A stretch of DNA of 22,799 nucleotides from Euryarchaeota archaeon UBA433 (GTDB lineage: Archaea; Thermoplasmatota; Poseidoniia; Poseidoniales; Poseidoniaceae): positions 1 to 22,799 of the forward strand of contig DAFX01000080.1 in the NCBI GenBank assembly GCA_002495535.1, read 5' to 3'. Under the pieces are notes generated by a model. That model saw only the letters and a program-made list of their open reading frames with translations. It was not told the DNA's origin and did not search any database. The position numbers were made by a program, and so were the translations under genes. Of the stretch, positions 15,293-22,736 are shown in pieces (within the stretch, counting starts at the first letter, position 1; the number at the start of each line of letters is the position of its first letter).

Positions 15293-16404
15293 TGTACAGA
15301 ACATTTCTAGTGTTGGTTCTGTTCATGCTGACGCCCCTTTCGGGGTGCCTCGAACAGGCAACCTCATCAGACGAATGCGTCGTTCTTCCTGCAGGCCACC
15401 AGGACGACGGTGTTTTGCGAATTCTAACCTACGACATCACAGCACTTTCCGAGGCCTTAACCGACGAATTCACAAATCAAACTGGCGTTCCCGTGGAGAT
15501 GATTAAAGTTGATGATGCAGGAGGAATCCTCGACCAAATGATGCTGACAAAAGACGCTCAGCAAGCCGATTTAATGATTGGACTGGATAACACATACCTT
15601 CCAACCGCCGTTGCAAATTGCCTGCTCCAAGCCCATGAAGTATCAGCTTCGAATCTGTCCACAACTGCTCTTTCATTCTATGATGGGCCGCTGGCTTTGC
15701 CCTTTGACCAGGGCGATGTGTGCCTCAATTATGATGAAGACGCACTCAACGAAGCAAACATGACGGTGCCAACAAGTTTGAACAACCTCACCGAAGATGA
15801 ATGGAGAGGAAAAGTTGCATTCCCCTCACCCGTCACATCATCGCCGGGACGAGCCTTCCTCGTGGCATCAATGGAATACTTCAGCACCGTCGACGACCAA
15901 GACGCCATGGCATGGTGGAGTGAGATGATCGACAATGATGCAATCATCACAACAGGCTGGACCGAGGCCTATGAAACTCATTACACTGGGGGCTATGGAG
16001 AGTATACAGAGGGGTATATTGGCGACGCATGGATGACGGTCTCGTACTGCCATTCACCAGGAGTCGAAGCGTTTTATGCAGACAATTACACACACTCCAC
16101 GTCCCTCATCATCGACCACACGAGTTTCCATCAAATCGAGTATACGGGGATCATCAACGGGGCAGCTCAGGTTGAAGGAGCGAAACTTTTCATCGATTAC
16201 CTGCTCTCAACAGAAGTCAACACCAACATGCCGGAAAATAACCTGATGTACTCGGTTCTAGAAGGGACGGATTTACCAGAAACGAATGGCTACCGATACC
16301 ATGCTGACGTACCAAGCACAGGAACAACAACCACGTATGAGGAAGTTGAAACAAACATGGACGAATGGTTAGAATCCTGGAAAACTGCGACTCAACAAGC
16401 ATGA
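15292..16404 (+). CDS. thiB: Thiamine-binding lipoprotein of an ABC transporter
   Basis: This is the extracytoplasmic receptor of the uptake system, 370 aa. A hydrophobic signal (residues 1-18) ends in a lipobox LSGC with C19 as the likely lipid-anchored cysteine. The mature part follows TbpA/ThiB: LRILTYDITALSEAL, the ADLMIGLDNTYL segment, LPFDQGDVCLNYDEDAL, TSSPGRAFLVASMEY, TTGWTEAYETHYTGG, TVSYCHSPG and NNLMYSVLEG. The corresponding TKGWSEAY and NWMYPV regions of E. coli TbpA contribute aromatic residues to the thiamine pocket. I chose the ATG at 15292 over a GTG at 15289 because it gives a TGATG overlap with thiR. Its stop overlaps the thiP start. Confidence 0.9.
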   Translation: MYRTFLVLVLFMLTPLSGCLEQATSSDECVVLPAGHQDDGVLRILTYDITALSEALTDEFTNQTGVPVEMIKVDDAGGILDQMMLTKDAQQADLMIGLDNTYLPTAVANCLLQAHEVSASNLSTTALSFYDGPLALPFDQGDVCLNYDEDALNEANMTVPTSLNNLTEDEWRGKVAFPSPVTSSPGRAFLVASMEYFSTVDDQDAMAWWSEMIDNDAIITTGWTEAYETHYTGGYGEYTEGYIGDAWMTVSYCHSPGVEAFYADNYTHSTSLIIDHTSFHQIEYTGIINGAAQVEGAKLFIDYLLSTEVNTNMPENNLMYSVLEGTDLPETNGYRYHADVPSTGTTTTYEEVETNMDEWLESWKTATQQA

Positions 16405-18167
16405 GGGGCATCTGTTTCATGCTACGGAAATCAATTTGGACCGGGAGAACGATTGCGGTTCTTGCCTATTTGACGTTGGCCAGTTTACCGTTCATCTATG
16501 CACTCGGGCGACTTCAAGTGGTAACGGGGCATTCCCCATGGGAGGCATTTTGGCGGTTTAGCAGTGCATATGGCGCTATGGATGCCCTGTCTTACACGCT
16601 GCTCGAGGCAACTGCTTCTGCACTGCTGACGGTGTGCATTGGTTTGCCCATCGCTTGGTATCTGGGTCGATATGAATGGCGATACGCAGGTCTATTCCGC
16701 GCACTGTTTTCCGTTCCATTCGTCATGCCCGCCATCGTGGCCGCAATGGGCTTTCTGCTGATGATTGACGATGAGGGTCCTCTGTATTTTATTGGTATTG
16801 ATTTGAGAACTGAAACGGGCATAATTGGTCAAATTTCAAGTTTGACTGGTTGGGAGCACCCAGGTCATTTCTTGGCGCTCATTCTTGCTCATGCGTGGTT
16901 CAATTTGTCCTTGATTATACGCTTCGTGGAGCCAACTTTGGCACGCCTTGATCCTGCATGGGAAGAGCAATTGAGTTTGTTAGGCCAGGGCAAAAACCGC
17001 CTTGGACGAATTCGTCATTTGTGGTGGCCAGTGATTGGACCAGCGGTGCTCTGCGCCGCTTCTTTGAGTTTTCTTTTTTCCTTCACCTCTTTTGCCCTCG
17101 TCAAATGGCTCTCTCCATTCAATCAAACCTTGGAATCGTTGATGGCTGCTTATGGTGGTTCGGCCGGGATTGAAAACTACAGGGTCGACACCAGTGAAAT
17201 CGTTATGTCAGCATCGCTGGTCCAATTCCTCATTTTGCTATGTGCACTCTGGATGACTTCAACGTTGCAACAGAGGCACTCATCGCGGTTCTCATTGATT
17301 TCGGAGGGGGGGGCCAGAGCGGCAAGAGGGGCACCTCATTGGCGAGCAAAAATGGTGGTCTATTCGGGCGTCATCTTTGCAATGGGCCCTTTGCTTGCAG
17401 CCTTATTGGCATCATTTAGAGTGAGAGAAGGGAATTTTGCTGACGGCTTCACCTACAATTGGAGCCTCGAAGGATGGGCGGCTGCTTGGTCGGGTGATTT
17501 AGCGACCATGGGGATTAACGATGCGCTTGTCAACTCATTGGGCTACGCTTTCTGGACCTTATGCATCGCTTTACCCACGGGTTGGATGTTGGCGTCAACC
17601 ATCCATGGCCTGGAAATGGAGGGGCGGACAAGACTGGCTAAGGCCCTCGATATTGCGACCCTGCTCCCACTTGCAGTCTCTGCAGTCATGGTAGGGCTTG
17701 GGATCCTTTTGGGCGTCCTTCGTTTGATGCCAGAATTATTCCAATGGCATTACCTTCCAGTTTTGCCTCATGTGATCCTCACCACTCCATTTGTTGTACG
17801 GATTATGTTGCCAGCCATGCGCTCGGTTGAGCCGAAATGGAAAGAACAGGCAGAAGTACTGAAGCTCAATGGGTTTCGAACATGGTACCACGGCTACTTT
17901 GCCTTCTTGCGTGGCCCCGCAGTGGTTGCTTCCTCCCTCACGCTCGCCTTTTCTTTAGGCGAGTTTGGAGCATCTTGGCTCCTGGTCCGTGCAGGTTCAT
18001 GGGACACACTCTCTGTGGTGGTCGATCAGTTGATGTCAAGACCTAAATTCGATCCGTTGGTTCAACCAGCAGCGATGGCTGCTGCGTGCGTGCTGATGTT
18101 CACGACATTTGTGTTGTTCTTATGCGCTGAAAAATTCAGGCACGAGGGAGAAGGGGGAGGGTTCTAA
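16401..18167 (+). CDS. thiP: Thiamine ABC transporter permease, two fused TM domains
   Basis: 588 aa with about twelve hydrophobic segments arranged as two repeats, each with a permease (EAA-like) loop: ARLDPAWEEQLSLLGQGKNRLGRIRHLWWPVIGPA in the first half and SVEPKWKEQAEVLKLNGFRTWYHGYFAFLRGPA in the second. This fused layout is that of ThiP and related Fe3+ permeases; the flanking thiB and thiQ decide for thiamine. The ATG at 16401 overlaps the thiB stop (ATGA); the frame also has an ATG at 16365, inside thiB. A G8 run at 17306-17313 falls in the cytoplasmic linker between the halves (SEGGARAARG) and could be prone to slippage, but the frame is intact. Confidence 0.9.
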   Translation: MRGICFMLRKSIWTGRTIAVLAYLTLASLPFIYALGRLQVVTGHSPWEAFWRFSSAYGAMDALSYTLLEATASALLTVCIGLPIAWYLGRYEWRYAGLFRALFSVPFVMPAIVAAMGFLLMIDDEGPLYFIGIDLRTETGIIGQISSLTGWEHPGHFLALILAHAWFNLSLIIRFVEPTLARLDPAWEEQLSLLGQGKNRLGRIRHLWWPVIGPAVLCAASLSFLFSFTSFALVKWLSPFNQTLESLMAAYGGSAGIENYRVDTSEIVMSASLVQFLILLCALWMTSTLQQRHSSRFSLISEGGARAARGAPHWRAKMVVYSGVIFAMGPLLAALLASFRVREGNFADGFTYNWSLEGWAAAWSGDLATMGINDALVNSLGYAFWTLCIALPTGWMLASTIHGLEMEGRTRLAKALDIATLLPLAVSAVMVGLGILLGVLRLMPELFQWHYLPVLPHVILTTPFVVRIMLPAMRSVEPKWKEQAEVLKLNGFRTWYHGYFAFLRGPAVVASSLTLAFSLGEFGASWLLVRAGSWDTLSVVVDQLMSRPKFDPLVQPAAMAAACVLMFTTFVLFLCAEKFRHEGEGGGF

Positions 18168-18808
18168 TGAAGCAAAAATCGGCATTAAAAATCGTGGGCT
18201 TGTCAAAGAGTTTTGGAGAAAAGAAGATCATCAATAGGCTCAATTTGGAATTGAAGGAAAAAGAAATCATCGCCATATTAGGTCCGAGTGGATGCGGAAA
18301 ATCGACCCTCCTCAGATCGATTGTTGGACTCGAAACACCTGATGAGGGAACCATAGAAATCACAAATAAGCGAGATGCTGAAGCCATAGGCTACCTTTTC
18401 CAAAAGCCAATCCTTTACCCACACCTCAACGTCGCTGGGAACATTGCTTTGGGCATACGTAATAAAATCACAAAGGCAGAGAAAGAATCCCTGATTGCAC
18501 AAGAACTGGAATTCATTCGAATGCAAGGCTTCGAGAAGCGAAGAGTGGAGTCGCTCTCTGGTGGTGAAGCCCAGAGGGTCGCGCTTGTTCGCGCCATGCT
18601 CGGCCAGCCGTCTGTGATGCTTTTGGACGAACCGTTCTCAGCGCTTGATTTGGAAACTCGACGTGCCTTAGCCGTTCAAACTCGCGACTGGCTAAAGCAG
18701 CGAGCAACTGCAACCATACACGTCACCCACGACCCCGAAGAAGCAGTTCTGATCGCAGACCGTGTGCTCTCATGGTCGGAATTGTTCGATTCAACTGAAG
18801 AAGAATGA
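18167..18808 (+). CDS. thiQ: Thiamine ABC transporter ATPase
   Basis: This 213-aa ATPase drives import through ThiP, a length typical of ThiQ and shorter than most ABC ATPases because it has no C-terminal regulatory domain. Walker A is GPSGCGKST (39-47), the Q-loop is LFQKPILYP (Q79), the signature is LSGGEAQ (130-136), Walker B is VMLLDEP (150-156) and the switch histidine is H188 (IHVTHDPEEA). The ATG overlaps the thiP stop (TAATG) and is preceded by a strong AGGGGGAGGG ribosome-binding-like run. It is the last gene of the operon; a hairpin follows directly at 18809. Confidence 0.92.
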   Translation: MKQKSALKIVGLSKSFGEKKIINRLNLELKEKEIIAILGPSGCGKSTLLRSIVGLETPDEGTIEITNKRDAEAIGYLFQKPILYPHLNVAGNIALGIRNKITKAEKESLIAQELEFIRMQGFEKRRVESLSGGEAQRVALVRAMLGQPSVMLLDEPFSALDLETRRALAVQTRDWLKQRATATIHVTHDPEEAVLIADRVLSWSELFDSTEEE

Positions 18809-18830
18809 GTGGGACCCCAGTGGGCCCCAC
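18809..18830 (+). terminator. Hairpin after the thiamine operon
   Basis: GTGGG-a-CCC-cagt-GGG-c-CCCAC forms an 8-bp stem with one A/C mismatch, starting on the base after the thiQ stop. No T-run follows, so it is not a classic terminator. It may act in transcript-end formation or RNA stability. Confidence 0.35.
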
Positions 18831-18840
18831 CGTGACGGAT

Positions 18841-18847
18841 GATATAC
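18841..18847 (+). promoter_or_regulatory. TATA box of the helical-protein/SPFH unit
   Basis: GATATAC is centred 34 bases before the ATG at 18878, giving a predicted leader of ~8 bases. It argues against the in-frame ATG at 18839, which would lie upstream of transcription start. Confidence 0.5.
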
Positions 18848-18877
18848 TTCCGTAACCAACTTCATTATGGTCTCAAA

Positions 18878-19420
18878 ATGGTGTTCACTCCGATCGATGC
18901 TTTGCCTTATCTGCGGGGCTTGCAAGCGGTCCTTGCAGGGTATGAAGGCTACACCAAAGGGAAACGACGCGCCGCTGACCAAGCGGTTCGGAATGAACTT
19001 GTACGTGCTGCAAGACGCACCAGAAATCACATCACGAATATCCATGATGCAGCATTTGTGTTGGGACGACATGAACTCGCTCAAAGCGCCAAGCGTTGTT
19101 GCTCTTCGATCGACGCCTTTGTCGAAGACGTATCGAAGGCATCTTCAGGCGTGACCCACTCCTTTTTATCCGGTCAACGGGTCATGAAAAATGGAGATCA
19201 AAAGCGGTTGATTCGCCATGATTACGAGGTGATCACCCTTGTTACGAAAGCGACAAACTTAGCCAATGCGGCAGAACGTCAGTTGGGCAGCAACCAGGAC
19301 CCTGTCGAAGTAGAGCAATTGGTCAAGCGATGCCAACAAATGGTCACGAGTTCTGCGGGATTCTTTTCTGAGCGCACGATGATGCTCGATGGATTAAGAC
19401 AAAAAAAGAGGAGGAAATGA
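18878..19420 (+). CDS. Unknown small, basic, all-helical protein paired with an SPFH-like protein
   Basis: I do not recognise this family. From the ATG at 18878 it has 180 aa, soluble, with no signal or TM segment. It is rich in Arg, Lys, Ala and Gln with heptad-like stretches (residues ~30-95 and 115-165) that suggest a helical bundle, and it ends in a very basic tail (LRQKKRRK). Two adjacent cysteines lie in the middle (SAKRCCSSID). An in-frame ATG at 18839 is less likely because a TATA box falls at 18841-18847. Its last codons AAGAGGAGGAAATGA contain the ribosome-binding sequence of the next gene, which starts one base after the stop, so the two proteins are probably made together and may form one complex. 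Confidence 0.72.
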   Translation: MVFTPIDALPYLRGLQAVLAGYEGYTKGKRRAADQAVRNELVRAARRTRNHITNIHDAAFVLGRHELAQSAKRCCSSIDAFVEDVSKASSGVTHSFLSGQRVMKNGDQKRLIRHDYEVITLVTKATNLANAAERQLGSNQDPVEVEQLVKRCQQMVTSSAGFFSERTMMLDGLRQKKRRK

Positions 19421-19421
19421 C

Positions 19422-20381
19422 ATGGCACAAACATACAAATGGAGAAATACACCTGATATTCTTGCACGAATAATCGATGGAAATGAAATTACAACTTGGC
19501 GCTCCCAACGGGTGACGCTCAAGCCGAACGAAGCGTGTATGTTCATCATCAACGGCCAATTAAGCCCCGTTTTTTCTGACCAGAACATCAATCAAATCGG
19601 TGGAGGTTTCCCTCGATTCCTTGCTTCCATTCTAAAGGCAACAGCTGTTGATCGAAGGGTCGTGTTTGGAATGACCGGCCCATTTGACCTAGCGGTCCCT
19701 TTTAGCACCCAAAGTCAAAGCGGTCTCAAGTTCCAAGGCCATGTTCGAATGCGTTTACAATTGATGAAGGAAGACTTACCCAAAGTTCTGAATTACTTCG
19801 TCAATCATTCACCCGTTTTGACAAGAACCAGCCTGGCTCGCTTGCTGTATGAGCATGTGAATCAGCGTCTCATCGCTTCGACGTTCTCGGCGTGCACGGA
19901 CGAGACCTCGTTTCGGGATGAAGCGTTTCAGTCGCATTTTGCCATGAAGGCAGAAATGCTTCTGCGCCCGCAACTCGCTTCGCTTGGCCTGACCCTCTTG
20001 GGTGCCTACCTTGTGCCTCAGAGGACGTCCTTAGAAACGGTGAACTTGCACCGCTCAAATCAAACCCACGCGCTGGAACAAGAACGCATCAATGCAGAGG
20101 TCACACAACACGCTATCTCGTTGCGACAAAGTACAGCCTTGCGTCAGATCGAGTGTGAGGTGGAAGTGGCACGGGCCAAAATACGGGGCGACCAAACACT
20201 AGAGGCGGAAGCTGCATTGACTTCTCTGCGTCGGCTTGAAGCGGTACTGCGAAGTGAAGATGAACGAAAGATTAGACTCAATTTGGAGAAGGAACGCTCA
20301 CACAGCATCCGAATGAAAGCAGCAATGGAAATGTTCCAACTCGTCCAGGAATCGAAGAGGTCTAGAGAATCAACAAATTGA
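19422..20381 (+). CDS. SPFH/band-7-like protein with C-terminal coiled coil
   Basis: 319 aa, no TM segment. Residues ~1-215 resemble the SPFH domain of the cytoplasmic virion-core-like group: a YKWRNTPDILARII opening, the ITTWRSQRVTLKPNEACMFIINGQLSPVF segment, FGMTGPFDLAVPFSTQSQSG, then LRPQLASLGLTLLGAYLV before the helix. Residues ~215-312 are a long charged, Ala/Glu/Arg-rich coiled coil. The C-terminal zinc ribbon found in many relatives is missing. SPFH proteins form large oligomeric rings or scaffolds, usually at membranes; the role of this group is poorly known. AGGAGG lies 8 bases before the ATG, within the last codons of the upstream helical-protein gene. Family call is moderate, based on overall pattern. 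Confidence 0.7.
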   Translation: MAQTYKWRNTPDILARIIDGNEITTWRSQRVTLKPNEACMFIINGQLSPVFSDQNINQIGGGFPRFLASILKATAVDRRVVFGMTGPFDLAVPFSTQSQSGLKFQGHVRMRLQLMKEDLPKVLNYFVNHSPVLTRTSLARLLYEHVNQRLIASTFSACTDETSFRDEAFQSHFAMKAEMLLRPQLASLGLTLLGAYLVPQRTSLETVNLHRSNQTHALEQERINAEVTQHAISLRQSTALRQIECEVEVARAKIRGDQTLEAEAALTSLRRLEAVLRSEDERKIRLNLEKERSHSIRMKAAMEMFQLVQESKRSRESTN

Positions 20382-20398
20382 TTCCCCTTGCCGGCATC

Positions 20399-20405
20399 AT
20401 ATTTA
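20399..20405 (+). promoter_or_regulatory. TATA box of the PAP2-type phosphatase gene
   Basis: ATATTTA is centred 30 bases before the ATG at 20432, so the transcript would be almost leaderless. This makes the phosphatase gene a separate unit from the SPFH gene, which ends at 20381. Confidence 0.45.
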
Positions 20406-20431
20406 CACACTGAGTACCACAGCAGGGCCCA

Positions 20432-21190
20432 ATGTACGACAAGGGAAGCCAACCGTGGTGGTTTTGGAAATACCATTGGGCAAAGCGCTCCACTTGGGGA
20501 AAACGTCGCCTTACAATCATCATCGTCGTGATGATGGGCGTCATCAATGCTATCCCTTATACTTCCATCAATCACCTCTCAAATTACTTGCAAAGAACGG
20601 CCTTCGACCCGACCCTTTCTTTTGATACAAATCTAGCGTTCTTGCCTTGGATGTTCATCCCGTACATCACGCTCTATCTGTACTACCCTGCAGCAGCGTT
20701 CTTGGGCAACAAAACCGATGACATGTGGCGTCAAAACATCATTTTTCATCAAATGATGACGATCAGTTGCTGGTATGTGTTGATCATTTTCTTGGTGTTC
20801 CCGGTTGAAATTGATTTGCGAGGCCCAATCCAAAGCCAACTCCAGGATGGTGATTTTTGGCACCCATTCTATGTCTTCATGCATTCTGTTGACACGCCAT
20901 GGAATTCTTGGCCGTCCTTGCACGTCGTACAGAGCACTCAAGTCGTCTTGGTGTTGCGCTACTGGTATCCATCAGAGACGAGAAAAACGCAAATCTTACA
21001 GTGGGCTCTTTTGTTTGCTTGGGCCATGTTGATTCTATCTACAATGTTCACCAAACAACACTACCTTTGGGATGTGATCACCGGCCTCGCCTATGCTTAT
21101 GGAACATGGCGTTGGTGGATGCGCCCTGTTCTTGACCGAGTAGCAACCAAAGAATACGCAGAAGATTTCGAGCAAAAAATGCTCCAGTGA
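20432..21190 (+). CDS. PAP2-superfamily integral membrane phosphatase
   Basis: 252 aa with about five to six TM segments. The catalytic C-terminal motifs are present: SWPSLHV (159-165) with H164 as proton donor, and STMFTKQHYLWDVITG (203-218) with nucleophile H210 and supporting D214. The usual Arg of the SR-x5-H motif is not obvious: the position reads S-T-M-F-T-K-Q-H, as in the branch that includes inositol-phosphorylceramide-synthase-like enzymes and several uncharacterised prokaryotic proteins. It probably hydrolyses or transfers a phospholipid or polyprenyl-phosphate group at the outer membrane face. It has its own TATA box and ends tail-to-tail with the thioredoxin-CcdA gene. Confidence 0.83.
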   Translation: MYDKGSQPWWFWKYHWAKRSTWGKRRLTIIIVVMMGVINAIPYTSINHLSNYLQRTAFDPTLSFDTNLAFLPWMFIPYITLYLYYPAAAFLGNKTDDMWRQNIIFHQMMTISCWYVLIIFLVFPVEIDLRGPIQSQLQDGDFWHPFYVFMHSVDTPWNSWPSLHVVQSTQVVLVLRYWYPSETRKTQILQWALLFAWAMLILSTMFTKQHYLWDVITGLAYAYGTWRWWMRPVLDRVATKEYAEDFEQKMLQ

Positions 21191-22699
21191 TCAACTGAAG
21201 AGTCCGCCGATGAGCGCCGGATTTGTGAGGTATATGGTCAGGCTTATGCCAGCCATGATCATCATCCAAGAACCAACCATCTTGATCATTCCAGTGGAGC
21301 GGCGGAGGAAATTAATCATCACTTGACGGCCCATACCAACCATCACTGTGACGACGACCATCAAGAACAACAGGCCAATCATCAAACCCCCGATTCCGAC
21401 CCCGGTTGCAGAGGGACCAAGGGTGCTCAAGTAAAGAACAAAGGGAAGCACTGCTGCTGCCGTACAGTCAATTGACGCAGCTGCGTATCCAATACCGTAA
21501 AGGTACATGTTTCTACGAGGCGTAAAGGTCTCATCCGCTTCTGTCGTGCTGTATTTTCGCACCAAACGATCGACAAAGCCCATCAGGTGTGAAGTGATTC
21601 CAAGCAGCATCATGCCCCCCAAGACAATCAGGAGAACGGCAATGAAAATTGCAATGTAATGAATCAAACCTGATGCTGCAAAGGCTTCACCCATAAGCAA
21701 AGCCACAATGCCAATGGCGCCGAAGAAGGTCCACATCCCAACACCAGAAAGCAAACCAATCACCCATGATGACGGCATTTTCGTCTTTAGTTTCCCAGAT
21801 GCGATGAGCTCATCTTCCCGAGCCCCAAGCGAGAGGTAATAGGAGATGAAACCAGGCAAGACCGGGAAAGCGCAAGGAGAAAAATAGACCAAGATCGAGA
21901 GAACCATGCCGAGGATAAACACAGCCACATAGGAGGTGTCAGGTTCTTCCCAAGCAATACGGCTGCCCATGGTGTCTTGTGTGGTTCCAGTGAGAGCAGT
22001 GTCAAGGACGCCATCGAATTTGGCCCATCCGTCAGAGGGTGTCCCAGTTGCCTCCTTGGCAATGATGTACCCTTCTGCATCGAGGATCATTACCACCGGT
22101 ATCTGCCCGCTACCACCGGTTGTGAACAGACGTACCGGGTCTGCTGTGGTTCCGTTTGACATCTCGGCTGCAGTCAAAGAACCGAGGCCTGTTGGGTAAG
22201 CTGGCACGTGGTAGGCACCGGAAGTTTCGTTGAGGTAATCGAGTGTTTCAGAATACCAAGCACCGTATCCAAAAATCTTGAGGTTTTTGCCAGACGCATT
22301 TGCAGTTTCCATCCAAGCATCCATTTCCGCTTCGAGGTGCTCTTGAACTGCATGGCAATTGCTGCAATCATGGGCCATGAAATCGAGAATGATGATGTCA
22401 CCTCTGTGATCATTGAGGTTGATCCAACCCGTTTCATTGGTCAAGTTTGATTCTATACCGGTTCGGTTGAGGGATTCAAACACCATGTTTGGCACTGGGG
22501 CGGGTTCAGCGTCTGAAGCAAACACTTCGTCCATGCTGTCAAACATTGAAAGTGCAGCGAATGAAATAGTAACAAACATGAGGGCTGCGATGCCGAAGGC
22601 CTTCCAAGTTTCACCCTGTTTAAAGACGGAAAAATCAGCCTGTTTGAGGCCATTACCAACAGACGACCCGATGCCAACAAACCATGAAAGGGCCCCCAT
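21191..22699 (-). CDS. Membrane thiol-disulfide exchange protein: TlpA-like thioredoxin domain fused to CcdA/DsbD core
   Basis: 502 aa from the ATG at 22699. A TM anchor (~35-53) is followed by an exported thioredoxin-like domain with active site CSNC (112-115) in LDFMAHDCSNCH and cis-Pro P201 (GQIPVVMILDAEG). After that comes a six-TM CcdA-type core with its two redox cysteines: FSPCAFPVLPGF (C276) and SIDCTAAAVLPF (C412). The core passes electrons from cytoplasmic thioredoxin outward; the attached domain is the likely first acceptor. Domain order differs from DsbD, where thioredoxin is C-terminal. The frame extends to a TTG at 22756, but a strong TATA-like box at 22727-22736 predicts transcription from ~22706, favouring 22699. 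Partners such as cytochrome c maturation genes are not visible. Confidence 0.88.
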   Translation of the reverse strand: MGALSWFVGIGSSVGNGLKQADFSVFKQGETWKAFGIAALMFVTISFAALSMFDSMDEVFASDAEPAPVPNMVFESLNRTGIESNLTNETGWINLNDHRGDIIILDFMAHDCSNCHAVQEHLEAEMDAWMETANASGKNLKIFGYGAWYSETLDYLNETSGAYHVPAYPTGLGSLTAAEMSNGTTADPVRLFTTGGSGQIPVVMILDAEGYIIAKEATGTPSDGWAKFDGVLDTALTGTTQDTMGSRIAWEEPDTSYVAVFILGMVLSILVYFSPCAFPVLPGFISYYLSLGAREDELIASGKLKTKMPSSWVIGLLSGVGMWTFFGAIGIVALLMGEAFAASGLIHYIAIFIAVLLIVLGGMMLLGITSHLMGFVDRLVRKYSTTEADETFTPRRNMYLYGIGYAAASIDCTAAAVLPFVLYLSTLGPSATGVGIGGLMIGLLFLMVVVTVMVGMGRQVMINFLRRSTGMIKMVGSWMMIMAGISLTIYLTNPALIGGLFS

Positions 22700-22726
22700 A
22701 CATCCAAAGAGCGAGGCGAGTCTCTT

Positions 22727-22736
22727 CAATATATTG
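22727..22736 (-). promoter_or_regulatory. TATA box of the thioredoxin-CcdA gene
   Basis: CAATATATTG is a perfect 10-bp palindrome with a TATATT-like core, centred about 32 bases before the ATG at 22699. It predicts a leader of ~7 bases and places the alternative TTG start (22756) upstream of the transcript. Confidence 0.5.

Noticed and set aside
16401..18808. A ferric-iron (FbpBC-type) transporter
   Set aside because: The permease and ATPase alone could fit, but the binding protein follows ThiB/TbpA motifs and the operon starts with a ThiN-domain regulator.
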